The notes under the pieces are model-generated. The model was not told the origin of the DNA. It saw nothing but the letters and a program-made list of their open reading frames with translations, and ran no database searches. Of a stretch of DNA of 64,000 nucleotides, positions 36,401 to 48,651 are shown piece after piece (the first letter of the stretch is position 1; every line of letters begins with the position of its first letter). The position numbers were made by a program, and so were the translations under genes. The DNA comes from Phorcus lineatus (Eukaryota > Mollusca > Gastropoda > Trochida > Trochidae): assembly GCA_921293015.1 (NCBI GenBank), contig OV121086.1, positions 36,393,194 through 36,457,193 on the forward strand. Direction: 5' to 3'.

Positions 36401-39400
36401 GGATTCATTTACCTGTTCACCAGCTTGACAAGAACTCTGCAGCCTTGCCACACTTTCAGTGACATCTTTAGGTCCCTCTTCATCGTAAACTGAAAGGAAA
36501 TATATCAACTTCAGATTTATCAAAACAGCAGAATATACAATCTTTATACAATCTTATTTAAAGAGCCACTCCGTGATTTTCATAACATATTATTTACCTT
36601 TGATACTAACCTTAATGTCATATGTGGTGATATAAAATCAACACATCTTAACTATTCATGTCCAAAAGACATATATATGACATATTCTGGTTTTCCATGA
36701 TAATCTAAAAACAGCCTTATAAATACACAGAGGTGTAGATATCACGTCCAATATACATTGATACTAGTTATATAACCTAATAAACACTATCAACTCCTAA
36801 CTGCCCTCCTGGCTGATTTAGATATGTCTCCAAACTTATGTTTGACTATTTGACGCGCGCCACTGTCCGGTTTTCGATCATAATTGCGACGTTCTACCTT
36901 CTTATTGTCACTGTAAAAAACCCAATGAGCTTTAAAAGGTTTCTCTTTGGTAACAGCCAATAATTCACGATCACATGACACCAATGATTAAGTTTGGCAT
37001 ATATGACTCCAACAACTCACGGAGTGGCTCTTTAAGACTACAAGAAGGAGATAACAAATCATGGCATGCAATGTTTGATAAATCAGATGGAGATTACATG
37101 AGAATTTGACCAAACATTTTATGCTTAATGCTTTGAAATTTTTTATCTATAAAAAGATAGTTAGAGTGCCAATTAGATATCATTTGCCTGATATACACCA
37201 ATGAATGAAAACTAGATAGTTTAATAGTTAAAAGTGTTAAAAATTTCTTCAAGTATATGGTTATTCATGTATTACAGTCTACACATTTCCTAATTACTGA
37301 AAAAATTCTACTTGATTAGACAATGTGATGTGTTTTCTAAAAATGTAACACTGGAAACGAAATGAATGTATTTGCCTCTATAGCACAAGTTAGCTCCCAG
37401 TGATCTATTGAAGTATAACCACCATTCAGAATAACCGCCAATTTGACAACAAACTTCTTGATCTTACCATCAACAAGATGAAGATTTTTATCAAAGCCAA
37501 GTTTTCCTGTGGGATACCCTGTCTCTTTAATAAACTGCCTAAGATTTATCACAACACTGTCAGTGTCACTTGAAGAGTTATCTCCCTTTCCTTTTCGATG
37601 GAGAGCCTCTCTGAACTTGGATTTTCTTAGTCTTGAGACTATTGTCTGTAGTTTGTCACTATCTTCCGAGTAATTTTCAGTTTCTGTTTGGATCCCAAGA
37701 GAAGAAGACACACTGTCCACTTGAGGAGATCTGCCTGCTGGTACCTGCCTTGTTGTGTAACTGAAAAATAAACGACCAATTTCAACATGTACCCTGCGAG
37801 AACCTAATGGCAAAGATAATCTTTGATTAGATTAATCAATTTTGACAGTCTACTCTCTGATCAACTAACTGCTGTAGAAAAATTACAAAATTAAACATCT
37901 AACTGTTGTCAGACAAGAAAATATATCATTTGTGTTGATATTTATCAAATACATTTTTCCTTTTTCATATCATACCTTATATATCTAAAAGCGTATACAA
38001 TGTTACTAAGTTTAATGTAGATATAAACATTGTAAAAATCAATGAAAAGAACTTTTTGAAAAATGAAAATAACTAAAAGAATTTATGGCATTATCTGCAT
38101 CCATATTTTATAAAATCTTGAAACGTGCATATTGTCAAACCTCTACTCTATATTGTACATCAACTAAGAATAACTGATAATTGTGTCATTACCCATGTGC
38201 AGTTAATAACTGCTGTACATGCTGTAAGATTAGAAGTTGTCTGAGACTGGATGGCGTCAAGACAGCTTCTTTTGTATTGCACATGAGGTCAGATAACGAG
38301 AGGGCGACCATAAAAGAGGAGTTTGATTGAACATGTCCATAGTTTCCTTCTTCTTTCTGTGCTTTCTTGATAACATTCCTGAATGATTTTGCACGGCTAA
38401 CATGTAGTCGTAAGTGGTTGAACTTGTCAGTGTCAATCTTTTCACAAGGGAGGTCAACATTTTGTAATTGTGACAGGTTGGATTGAATGTAGTTTAGCAA
38501 TGACGATGGATTCTGTAACAGAAGAGATAACTTTATTAAAGCAAGAATAACACATAAATCATCAAATAATTAGGATAAGTAAAAATGTTGAGACATTAAC
38601 TCCACATACAGAGTAGCAAAGCATTCTTATCATATGTCTTAGAGTTACAATTGACAGTAGAGAAATAAACAGGCTTTGTGTAACAAATAGTGCCTTTTCA
38701 TTTTCTATTCGAAGTATAAATTATCCATTATTTAATCAAAACACTACATAAAAGTTAGAACCACATTATTTTAGCACTGTTTCAACATTTATTTATAAAA
38801 ATATGATATTTCAGCTTGCTTTAAGCAAATTGTCTCTTTCAAAATTAATTAAATATCTACAGCATTTGATATTGCCCCCCTCTAAATCTGAGATGAATTT
38901 TATCTCTGAATGTTTTTAACTTTAAGTGAATTCATTATCAAAAAGCTACATCAGTAACATGCCTGATATGATTTTTGTAATAATCGTATATCAATGAGGG
39001 ATAATGACCCATGTCCATTAACAATTATCCCCTCAAATTAAATTTCCACACCATCACTCTCTCATTAAACAAACTTTTTGGGGAAATGAGTAAAAGCTTC
39101 TGGTATGTGTTGTGTTTACCTGAGATAATCTAAGCTTTGCTTATCGTGTGACTAATGTGCACCAAAATAAATTCATGAGTCTAAATCCTATTTTATCTAT
39201 AGCAGTTTCCCGATGGTTTTGATTCTACTTGAAAAAAGGAACATCACTTCACTTCAATCACACAGATGGAAAAACAAACCTTTTGATTACAATATATCTG
39301 ACCAGTGACCACTGTCACACATTTAAATGTTTTCTTTACTATTCAGCAACATGTAAATCATCAGTGATGATTACTTTGTTGGTGAAGTAGAAGTCCAAGT

Positions 39401-39641
39401 TAGACAAAATCCTTCCCTAATAAAATTATCAGGAAAATGTTACAGATATTACAAGACTTTGATATACCTCCTCTATCAACTTTGGACAACTTCCTTTCGG
39501 TATAACGAATTCGCCTTGATGAAGATCTCGAGATCTTTTACAAATACAAATCTTCTTCCATTCAAATTTCTCATCGATTGACAATTGTGATAAAGAATGA
39601 GTTAAACTTTCTTGCAAAGTTGGAACATGTTGATCTTCCAT
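30493..39641 (-). CDS. DALRD3: DALR anticodon-binding domain protein 3 (DALRD3), 12 exons
   Basis: The family is related to arginyl-tRNA synthetase. In humans it binds particular arginine tRNAs and supports METTL2-dependent m3C methylation of the anticodon loop. Exons in transcript order: 39468-39641, 38193-38512, 37468-37760, 36086-36162, 35470-35714, 34846-34904, 34602-34684, 32930-33053, 32477-32535, 32020-32136, 31510-31578, 30493-30612. Phases close to 580 codons with stop (579 residues; human is 543). Matches to the family include VALSLSDLMC...LLTAHGYTTRQVP, FDKNLHLVDEIISPTEDLIV, VVHIVSEGRCYTQQQVDLLW, IAFEMLNTASRN, SGAFVMYNCARLATLF, EEWELLFNYVYSFPDVL, and SSYYSRIHILG followed by LLPVMFARLHLMKAIHQVL near the C-terminus. 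The DALR domain spans roughly residues 410-579. Exon 5 carries a Glu/Thr/Gly-rich repeat (near residues 314-335). A possible extra exon at 36413-36489 is listed separately, because including it breaks the frame. Confidence 0.94.
30779..31145. mobile_element. 367-bp MITE, CAGTCTGATTAAAA family, in DALRD3
   Basis: Ends CAGTCTGATTAAAATTGATC (30779) and GGTCGATTTTAATCAGACTG (to 31145) are inverted copies shared with the 24739 element. The 10-bp flanks (GGGGGAGAGG / GGGGAACAGG) match at 8 of 10. An inner inverted pair 'cctctccacaatggtctg' / 'cagaccgttgtggagagg' lies inside. It sits in the last DALRD3 intron. Confidence 0.7.
33319..34283 (+). mobile_element. TTAA-flanked MITE, copy C (left end lost, hAT-like insert)
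   Basis: The right terminus CACGGAGTGGCTCT abuts TTAA (34284-34287). The left end starts within 'ttggatgccaaacttaatcaatg', so the left TIR is deleted. It is enlarged by a 512-bp insertion at 33357-33868. The shared short ORF is frameshifted here. It lies in the DALRD3 intron between exons 34602-34684 and 32930-33053. Confidence 0.7.
33357..33868. mobile_element. 512-bp insertion with 8-bp duplication (hAT-like)
   Basis: The insert interrupts the MITE word 'atttgatcgcgaag'. ATTTGATC is duplicated at 33349-33356 and 33869-33876, and 8-bp duplication is typical of hAT elements. The left end TAGTGGTGAAACGA has an inverted partner TCGTCTCACCACTA near 33833-33846, about 22 bp inside the right edge, so the right terminus is not a clean TIR. 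The interior is rich in ATCGAT/ATCGATA words and has no transposase. Confidence 0.6.
36413..36489 (-). other. possible cassette or poison exon of DALRD3
   Basis: A 77-bp segment with a good acceptor (tttcctttcag) and donor (CAG|gtaaat). It is open after DALRD3 exon 3 (GVYDEEGPKDVTESVAR-type frame, starting VYDEEGPK). Because 77 is not a multiple of 3, including it puts the next exon (36086-36162) out of frame and meets TAA within nine codons. Skipping it joins exon 3 to that exon perfectly as ...LVDEIISPTEDL. An internal donor (G|gtgaac, ending at 36421) would make it 69 bp and in frame. It may be alternative, a poison exon, or not an exon at all. Confidence 0.4.
36562..37031 (-). mobile_element. 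TTAA-flanked MITE, copy D
   Basis: Perfect TTAA flanks (36558-36561, 37032-37035) and inverted ends AGAGCCACTCCGTGA and its complement. It lies in the DALRD3 intron after exon 3. The shared short ORF is open, but its usual ATG is AAG here ([20 protein letters not shown]). Confidence 0.85.
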
Positions 39642-41265
39642 GCTTGTTTACACCGGAAATACCAAAGGGAGGTAATTCTCATACTAATGGAGGAGACCTC
39701 TAATGAATTTTCGAAAATTCATTTAATTGAGCCTTGACATTTTTGTTTCAATACGAGTATCAAATACATGTTAACAATTTTGTATAAAGTGATTTACAAA
39801 CCATGTTGTATTGTTATATTTATTTGATTAAAACGCTGCGTTGTTTGTTCTTAAATAAAAAAAAAAAAAACCAAAAAAACAAACAATGAAAGCTAGGATA
39901 TTGATGCGTCGTTCTTGATCGATTTAAATTTCAAATAAATGTCAACGTATTTTGACAGTTACCAAAATATTCCGATTGACGTATATTTATTTTTCTAAGT
40001 GATTAAGATCTTGTGAATAGTTTGGAAGAAATAAAATTTCTGGACACGTTATCAATTTTCACAACTGGGAGAAAACTTACTTGCTGAATTAAAATATTTA
40101 GCATCTCCCTTTCGAGAATTCTATGACATTCGATTGTTAAATAACAATATATTATTAATCGTAATTAATTGGATCTCCATCTGCGCAACGCATGTAAGCC
40201 TAACGTGCTGCAGAAACCTTATGTTTATATTCTAATTAATGTTGTTTTGTTACTATGGACATGCCCATCATATACTATAAACAGAAACACTTCAGTTATC
40301 AGTGGAATTTTAATTCAATGAAAGTCACAGTTTCATTGATAGTTGATGTTGATTTCAGTGCCTGGCGCTGAGGTAGATAAAGGTAGAGATAGATAAGATA
40401 GGTAGGCAGACAATCACGAGCCATCAATCAATGAAGCTAGGTAAGGCTGTGGGAGACAGACCGGACTCGCCGATAGATAACACATAGTTTATCTCAGTTT
40501 TCTTTGGCCATATGCTCATTGTATTGTATCACGATTGGCCTCTTGAGTGTAAGATTGTAAAGATCACTAAGTGGAATAATGAGCATACCGTACGTAGAAC
40601 CACAATTGGGGAATTTACTTATGATATGATGGTCTGCAAATTATCATATTCGAATAAAATGAATAAGAAAATTCGAATAAAAGAGCATGCTCGATTCCTC
40701 TACCGGATATATCACAGACACCAACTCTTTCATGTATCACTAAATTTTCACCTACATGTTATAAAAATACATCTAGTTTTAACTAGATTCAGTAAATTTT
40801 ATAACTTTTTGTAACATATAGATTGGTATTTAAACTTTATCTTTATCTAAGATAAGGCGCCTTTTGAGAGTTATTAATATAGTAGTAGAATGTATGCACC
40901 CTCCGAGATTAGAGACCCACATGTAGCTAACACGTGTAAACATATATCAATGTAAATAAATTTAGATCGAAAGTTCTGCACTTTATGACCTAATATTTCA
41001 TAAAATGTTGATCTCAATTCATCTAGTTTGCATATATAAAGGCCTATTAATTGACAAAGAGTAATCCATATTTTGAAATTCTGTCAATGCTTTGTCAAAT
41101 TAATATTTCTGTGCGGATACAAATGTAACTAACTATAATCTGTCAGTATTTGTTAAACTCAATAGGTCTAGTTGGACTTGTACCTCGTATGGCTTTTGCG
41201 TTGAACTGTTTTTTGTTTTGCTTTTTAAAATATATACCTTATGGAAAACACATAGGTTTGATATA
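39642..41265. other. region upstream of DALRD3, nothing recognised
   Basis: It would contain the DALRD3 promoter; no TATA box or repeat stands out. The 40512-40814 frame is AT-rich and unrecognised. Confidence 0.4.
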
Positions 41266-41490
41266 GCCCTGCAAATAGTTACAGTTAGACACAAGGACAC
41301 ATCGGAGAGCTGGCCAGATCTGATAAGCGCGCAGCCGTTGCTGTCTCCGTTCTGTAATCTGACCTGTTGCTACACACGCGAAAAGTCTTACGTGGATGGG
41401 GAAAAACTCAATGAAGCCCTCATAGAATCTCGAGAAAATTTGTTCACGTCAGTGGACACGTTGAATACCTGGAAACAGATCTTACCTGTC
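41266..41490. other. exon-like island, strand unclear
   Basis: A locally GC-richer stretch with an open plus-strand frame (SYVDGEKLNEALIESREN). On the minus strand there is an exon-like segment with acceptor tttccag and donor gtaaga (starting VFNVSTDVNKFSRDSMRASL). Neither reading is recognised. It directly adjoins the 136-bp tandem repeats. Confidence 0.25.
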
Positions 41491-41945
41491 AAGTCTAGAC
41501 TATATGAATATCAAACTGCAAAACTAGAAATATGTTATTTAAAAAATCATTATTTAAAAGAAAAACGTTTTGTTTATCTTGTGCATTAAATGTAAGTCTA
41601 AGAGACCTGGGCAAAGTTCTCACTTTGCAAGTCTAGACTATATGAATATCAAACTGCAAAACTGGAAATATGTTATTAAAAAATATTATTTTAAAGAAAA
41701 ACGTTTCGTTTATCTTGTGCATTAAATGTAAGTCTAAGAGACCTGGGCAAAGTTCTCACTTTGCAAGTCTAGACTATATGAATATCAAACTGCAAAACTG
41801 GAAATATGTTATTAAAAAATATTATTTTAAAGAAAAACGTTTCGTTTATCTTGTGCATTAAATGTAAGTCTAAGAGACCTGGGCAAAGTTCTCACTTTGC
41901 AAGTCTAGACTATATCAATATCAAACTGCAAAACTAAGAAACGTT
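41491..41945. repeat. 136-138-bp tandem repeat, about 3.3 copies
   Basis: AAGTCTAGACTATATGAATA begins copies at 41491, 41629 and 41765, and a last partial copy with one change begins at 41901. Spacings are 138, 136 and 136 bp. The copies are nearly identical, so the expansion is recent. The unit carries 'aaagaaaaacgttt' and 'agagacctgggcaaagttctc'. Confidence 0.9.
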
Positions 41946-42982
41946 AAAAAACAAATTGCTTCTTTTATGCATTAATTAAATGGTAGTCTTTACCTAAGTG
42001 TATCCCTTATAATGGAGTCTGTCACTGAAATAGAAATATGAGAAAGAGTAATATAAATATTTTCATCTTATTACTTTTATTTTTAACACAATCGCAGTTC
42101 TCGTTTATGACGCTTAGACCGTTTATATAGTAATATGTTTTAGTGGTGTCATACAAACACACACGAGCTCAAGCGTTTGTACAAGTTACCTTGCACTCTA
42201 AAAACCGATATTAAGTCAGTCGACAAACTCATCATGTCATAAATTCCCTTGAGGACTGAATCGCGTATATTACTAACAATATTCTGCACAATTTTGTAAC
42301 AGGTAAAACGTACAACGTTCAGTGTATGCGAGATCTTTATACTAATGAGAGCCATTTTTTAAATTAAACTTTGGTGAAAAATTACGACAAAATGCATTGT
42401 TATTAACTACCTTATCGCAATTAAAAGTATTTACACTTAGTTCTAAACAGACCACTTTGATAAAATCATATTTAAAATGTCTGTATACCTGATAAGGCAT
42501 AACTATTAGGTTTAATACCGTATTACCGTTAACAGATTCCCGCGGTGATTGCAGTGTAATATATTTTTGTGAATATTGGAGTATCATTTCGTCACCGGCG
42601 TCTTTTTATTTCAAACCGTCGTAGCCCTCGGCGTCAGTTCGAGTAAAAACGGTATTTATTTTGACGTTACTTCTATAGACTGAGGCCCAGTCTGCTAAGG
42701 AAAATATGTGACTTTGTAATATTTTGAACAATATTGAAACAGAGGACCATTTTTAGAATGTAATATCGAAAATAAATGTGAAAGTCAATTAAAGTTGATT
42801 TGAAGGTGAAATAATCAAATTGGAGAATACTCGAATATAGCTAAACCCATACGTATTTGTTGTTTAGAGAAATTGGACCAAGTGGATAATTTATCTTAAT
42901 TACACATTATGACATTTGTCAAAGCGATTGACAAGCTGATATGAGGAAATCGGTCCTGGCTGGCAGCCAAATGGGTCTCTAA

Positions 42983-43351
42983 CTATCGAGGAAAAATCCA
43001 TTGTATCCTGATACGGTATCTCTGAACCATCCCAGTGTGTTCTTCATCTTCGCCCTCACGAGCGTCAACTTGCCCGAGCTTGTTTTTGTCGACTTTGCTA
43101 ATCTCATTTCGGGCTAATTGCCAAATGTCGCAAGACACTAAACTAACGAGAAGCGAAGTCCATCTAGCTAATCGCTGGGAGAACAGTGCGACCGTGACGT
43201 CACACATATCGCGACTCGACTTTTCGTAACACGAGTGGGAAATATGATCGGTCAAGTGATACTGATGTTTACAAGTATCGCCGAGTGGGTTCACTGGGAT
43301 TGTAGAGCATTTTAAGATTATATTACTCGGTAAACAAACTAATACATGCAA
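42983..43351 (-). other. 122-codon open frame, unrecognised
   Basis: A minus-strand ORF ending ...EEHTGMVQRYRIRIQWIFPR. It is less AT-rich than its surroundings and contains a perfect CRE (TGACGTCA, 43195-43202). No family is recognised. It could be a first exon or 5' UTR of an unseen transcript, or chance. Confidence 0.25.
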
Positions 43352-44479
43352 ATCTCTTAGTAGACAATCACAATGCCAGCTTACTTGTACAACTTAATGT
43401 TCTCTTTCAAAACATCGGTATTCGTCCATCATAAAAGGGTTGATTTTACATTTGAAAATAACGTTTTTTTCAAAAGTTTTAACATTTCTTATTAAAACTT
43501 CAAAAAGGGGATCACCACCACTCCAAAAAAGATTTAATCATTCGAGTAACAATTTTATGAATCCTTTGTACATATTTCGATCTGTTTGTGGTTTGAAATG
43601 TAAATGTTTCAATATGTTCTTTCTAATTCTAGATTGCATATCAAAATGTATGAAGCAAAATTGTAAACGTATATCAAGGGTGGGTATTTGTGACCACAGT
43701 TATCATCGTGTTGGCAGTATCGAATTTGGCACCGTAACGCAAAACGTTTCAAGTTGGATCAAATTTCATAACAATAACGGAACCACACCATCCTGGAATT
43801 GGCACCAAACGAACCGTATCGCTTATCAGTCACGTGTGACGAACCGTCACATGATAGTCTTTTAATTGCGAAAAGATGTCAAACATCACCACCTTTTATC
43901 TATAGCGTAAATAAGACTTCAGAGTGTTGTCTTTGTTTGAAAGCGAATACTTTAATTGTTCTCGTAGGATATTTATGTGAGGTCGCAGATAAACGGTAAA
44001 TTCTGTATGTGGTCTGTTTCTAAAGACTAAGATGAAATATGAGTTATTTGTCACTTTGTAAATTAAAAGAGTGCCAACAATTTTGATAAATACTTTCAAT
44101 TTAAAAGAAAATACTTGGAGACTTTGATGGCACTGTTTCCAAAGTTCATTTCAGTCGAAAGTCATTGTACATGGCACACACAATCATAATATAAAAATGA
44201 AATAAGTAAGAATTGATGAATGCAATATTGTATCTTTGAAATGTCAATACGTTAATGCCAAAACAATTAGATTCATGCATACACAATGTAAATCACAACG
44301 AGAAACATTCAGTGACAGATAGTGAAACATTTGAATCGAAACAAGTTTTATCAACAATTAATGAACAAAAAACTAATCCTTTGTAAGAGGTAATCAAGAC
44401 GTAAGTAAAATGCTTGTTGGAGCTGCTGACATCGGATGTTACAAAAATGAGGTATTTAAGGTGAATGATAACGGGTGGA
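43352..44479. other. intergenic, nothing recognised
   Basis: One 141-codon plus-strand frame (43440-43865) has no motif or splice context. Confidence 0.4.
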
Positions 44480-46620
44480 ACGATGGCGTTGTAATATGTA
44501 TGTAAGATTTCCTAAGATACATGTAATAAGGAAGTTGTAGAATGCATGTGATAAACAAGTTGTAAGATCGATGTTAGAAATAAGTTGTAAGATGCATGCA
44601 ATAAAGGCGTTTTAAGATGCATGTCATAAATAAGTTTTAAGAAGTATATATGTATGTATAACATATGCATTGTAACGTGCATGTGATAAAGCTATTGTAG
44701 GATGTATGTTGCAAAGAAGTTGCAAGATGTGAGTAAACAGAAGTTGTAACATGCATGTAATACGGACTTTGTAAGATGCATATTGTATAGATTTTGTAAA
44801 ATTCTGTAATAAAGGTGTTGTAAGATGTATGTACATGTACGTAATACATTGAAGCTCTAGTTACTAAAGACGTTGTAAGATGCTTGTACAACAGTGATGT
44901 CAGCAAGACTGATTTCATTGAGACGTTGTAAGACAATGCATTTAAGAGGCAGTAGGACGTCTTTTTTTATCACTCGAAAACACACGAAAATTCATGTTTC
45001 CAATAGCAAGACATTTTCTTTTAATTGAAAGAAGCAATTTTAAAACGGACGTACCATGATCGGTTAAGCTATGCGAATCAATTTTCCCCTCATCAAATGA
45101 TTAAAAGGTGTTCACACAAAAATGTCCGCCTGTGGTTTTTGCTTGATTATGTCCCCTGCCACTACGGATGAATAAGTTGAGTAATGTAATGTTTAACCAG
45201 CTAAAGATAATACATTTGGCATGAATTGATATTTATTGGGGGAAATTTTGAAGTAATAAATCTTTCAGAAAACGTGCTACTGTCCATTTAATATTATAAG
45301 ATATTTATAATAAAAACCGTGTAGATGTATAAAGTAGAGACGTTGTAAGATTCATGTGTTAATGAAATTATACGATGTATATGATATAGACGTTGTAACA
45401 TGCATGTCATATAGTCGTTGTGAGATGCATGTAATAAAGACCTTAGAGCTGTGTTTAATAGAGTCACTGGGGGATAACTCTAATATAGACCTTGTAAGAT
45501 ACATGTCTACAATAATGAAAATAGCAAGATGCATGTTGTTAAGACGTTGAGAGATGTATGTAATAAAGGCGTTGTAAAGTGAATGTAAAGCAACATGAAA
45601 TTGGTAAAATGCACGAAATGAACACGTTGCAAGTTGTATGTAATGGAAATGTTGAAAGATGCTTTTAAAATAATGAAGTTGTCAGATGTATGACATACAG
45701 ATGTTCTAAGTTGTATTAATATAGGTATTTTAAGATGAATGTAATAATGAAATTGGTAAGATGTATTTTATAAAGAAGTTGTAAGATGTATATTAAACAG
45801 AAGTTTTGATATGTATATATTACAGATGTTGAAAGATGCAAGTAATGTGGACGTTGTGAAATATATGATATAAAGACGATGTAAGATGCATATATATGAC
45901 GCTCTTAAGATAATGAAGTTTTAAGATGTACAACATACAGATTTTGTGATATGTATGTATATAAACAAATTGGCAGGTTACATTATTAAAGAAGTTTGTA
46001 AGAAGCATGTAATAAAGAAGTTTGCAGGATATATTATTTAAGAAGTTTGTAAGAAGCATGTAATAAAGAAGTTTGCAGGATATATTATTTAAGAAGTTTG
46101 TAAGAAGCATGTAATAAAGAAGTTAGTATGAAACATTATTAAAGAAGTCTGTAAGAAGCATGTAATAAAGAAGTTAGTAAGATACATTATTACAGAAGTT
46201 TGTAAGAAGCATGTAATACGAATTTTGAAACTAATGAAGGTGGTAAGAAGCACGTCTTTATCTATGCCATACAGTAGTTTATTGCATGGTGATTGTAAAA
46301 AATGGTAAGACGCTTTAAAATAAAGACAACTATAAGATGCTTGTATAAAATGTGTTCATGAGATGCTTGTTTAAAGGTGATGGTAAGATACTTGAAATTT
46401 CGTAACATGAATTCAATTTGCTTGTAATGTTTGTGATATAGCGTAGGTCAGATGACTTTATTTGATAAGATAATCATTTTAAAGAATATACTAGGATGCA
46501 TGCACTAAATCTATCTATTAATATGCTAAGTTGTAAATATTTGTTGTTGTATGTAAGTTGTTAAGATTTGTGCAAACGAAGACGTTGTTGAGATAACTCT
46601 CATTAAGAAGATAGCAAAAT
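44480..46620. repeat. degenerate minisatellite, ~30-bp unit
   Basis: Dozens of imperfect copies of 'gttgtaagatgcatgtaataaag' spaced about 28-32 bp, broken by unrelated sequence at about 44940-45320. Between about 45965 and 46220 the array becomes a cleaner higher-order repeat of about 58 bp ('agaagtttgtaagaagcatg' + 'taataaagaagtttgcagga' + 'tatattattta'). Open frames here on the minus strand are by-products of the repeat. Confidence 0.85.
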
Positions 46621-48342
46621 GCATACACTGCAAAAATGAAAATCCATATCGCTTGTCCCAACTTCTCTATTGCCATATGAAATTACAAATAGATGAATGT
46701 ATATTCATGTGAGATTTCATTGCAGCTATTTCTGGCTAAAAGTTTAAGTCCATCCTGTTATCTGAATACTTTTTTAAAATGACTGTAATAATTTCTACCT
46801 ATATTTTCTTATTATCAGATTACTAGATGTGTGTTATCAAAGCGAGTAAACAAGCTCAAAGTCGTATGACGATCTGAATGATACAAGAATAACTTTAGGC
46901 TCACACATCGAGACATGGGTGCACACGATTAGCTTTTATCAAACTATTGTGATAAATCTTGCACGTACGCACAATCTATATGCAGAAAGTGTAACTTAGA
47001 TTTAAAAGACGGTTGGGCCGTTGTCATTTTATACCTTTTTAGTGCAAAATGATATATCCAAAATCATGTATGTTTTCAATGCTTTGACATGAAAAATGAT
47101 TTTCGACAAGTACCTATCTCAAATGAATGAAAGTACAATTAAACGAAAAAAAATTCAAATAGGGTTGGACGTTTTCTTTGCACATAGTGATATTTTGCCT
47201 GAAATAATAAGTCTTTTATAAATGAAACTAAAAAGTGTTTGAAGGCATTTGCCTTTTTTGAAAAGACGTTTAGGTATTAAGACTTGAATTAGTAAACTAT
47301 GACTCGGAACCTGGATCAAAATGAATTTACTATTGATAAAGAATAGAATCAGCAGAGTGACAATAGAAAGTCTAAAGTTGCAATTCTGATCGAAAACCGG
47401 ACAATAATGCGCGTCAAATAGTCAATCATAACATTGAAATCTTATCTAACGCAAGATTCTAATCAAGAAAAATGTAGTAAATGGTGTATGCGAGGTTATA
47501 TAAGTAGTATTCGCGTATACACGACATGTGAACTCGGCTTCGACACACACGAGTGTGTGTATTTTATAATGTGTAACTAGAAAGTTTTGATGTTTAAAAT
47601 TTGTATTATCATAGTTGGTTTGACATGCATGAAAGCCAAATGAACTGCTTTGAAGTTAAAGCACGACGAGGCTAGTTATCTTGTTTGTGCTATTGACAAT
47701 TACCCTCGTGTCTGGAAAACAGTAACATGAATTGTCATTTCAACGTGATTCAACACTACTGTGGCTCAACTTCTTATTTCAATTGTTCCATTTGAAAGAT
47801 TTGTCATTGAGGAACTAACAATGAGTGAAAACGAAAAAAACCCATAACAGATATGTACCAAATGTACCCAACAAAATCAAACAATATGAACAGTGTTCAA
47901 CCCAATTCGATGATTCCCATTATTCAATCTTAAACATAAAATCTTCTTAAAGCCCGTTCTAAACATTAAATTGAATTATTTCCCCAAATTTTTACTATTC
48001 GTTAAGATGATTAACCCCCTGTCGTTTTGCACTTTAAATTTCAGTACAAAACGAAACCCCTCTTCTGTCCCGTTTAAAAAGAGCTTTTCTCCATCCATTT
48101 AGACGTTGAGACACATGCTGTTCAATAACTTCTCGAGTCAAGACACGCATCTAAAATACTGCATGATGGATTAATGGCTTCAATTGTAAATCGTCCTGAA
48201 CTCAATAATCACTTGTATTAGAGGAAGGCATCGCTTTTCAGGTCCATTGTTAATCTTTATATCACTTGTCCTTGGTCTATCAGAACAACGGTATTTATTG
48301 TTTTCATAAATAGTGACAAGCATAGAAGATTTATCAAAGCTT
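46621..48342. other. intergenic with a worn TTAA-MITE copy
   Basis: At about 47357-47600, 'gtgacaatagaaag...gatcgaaaaccggac...gcgcgtcaaatagtcaa' matches the middle of the TTAA MITE family but is strongly diverged and lacks recognisable ends. The rest shows nothing. Confidence 0.5.
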
Positions 48343-48372
48343 CATATATATATATATACCAATTCAACTTTC

Positions 48373-48402
<30 letters not shown>
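48343..48402. repeat. two (TA)n microsatellites
   Basis: TA runs at about 48343-48358 and 48376-48402, separated by 'ccaattcaactttccaca'. Confidence 0.9.
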
Positions 48403-48405
<3 letters not shown>

Positions 48406-48651
48406 CATATTTAGTGGTACATCAAATCATTAAGTACTTTTCCTAAAAAAGCTACGGTGTATCACTTTCCGGCATAAAAATATCGTATTTACGATTGGTT
48501 GCAAAGTTGTGTGTGTAATCATCAACGTTGTTAAATTTTTGATTAGCATTGGAACTTGATTGGGAATATTAGGGATGGTATGGATTTCAACTTCTTTGTT
48601 CTTCACATACGCCGTTTCTGATCTAGTTCTTGCTTCTTTATCAGGCAGATA

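Noticed and set aside
45820-46110. 96-codon ORF with repeated MLLTNFLNN units, or a CRISPR-like array
   Set aside because: By-product of the tandem minisatellite; there are no unique spacers and the host is a eukaryote.
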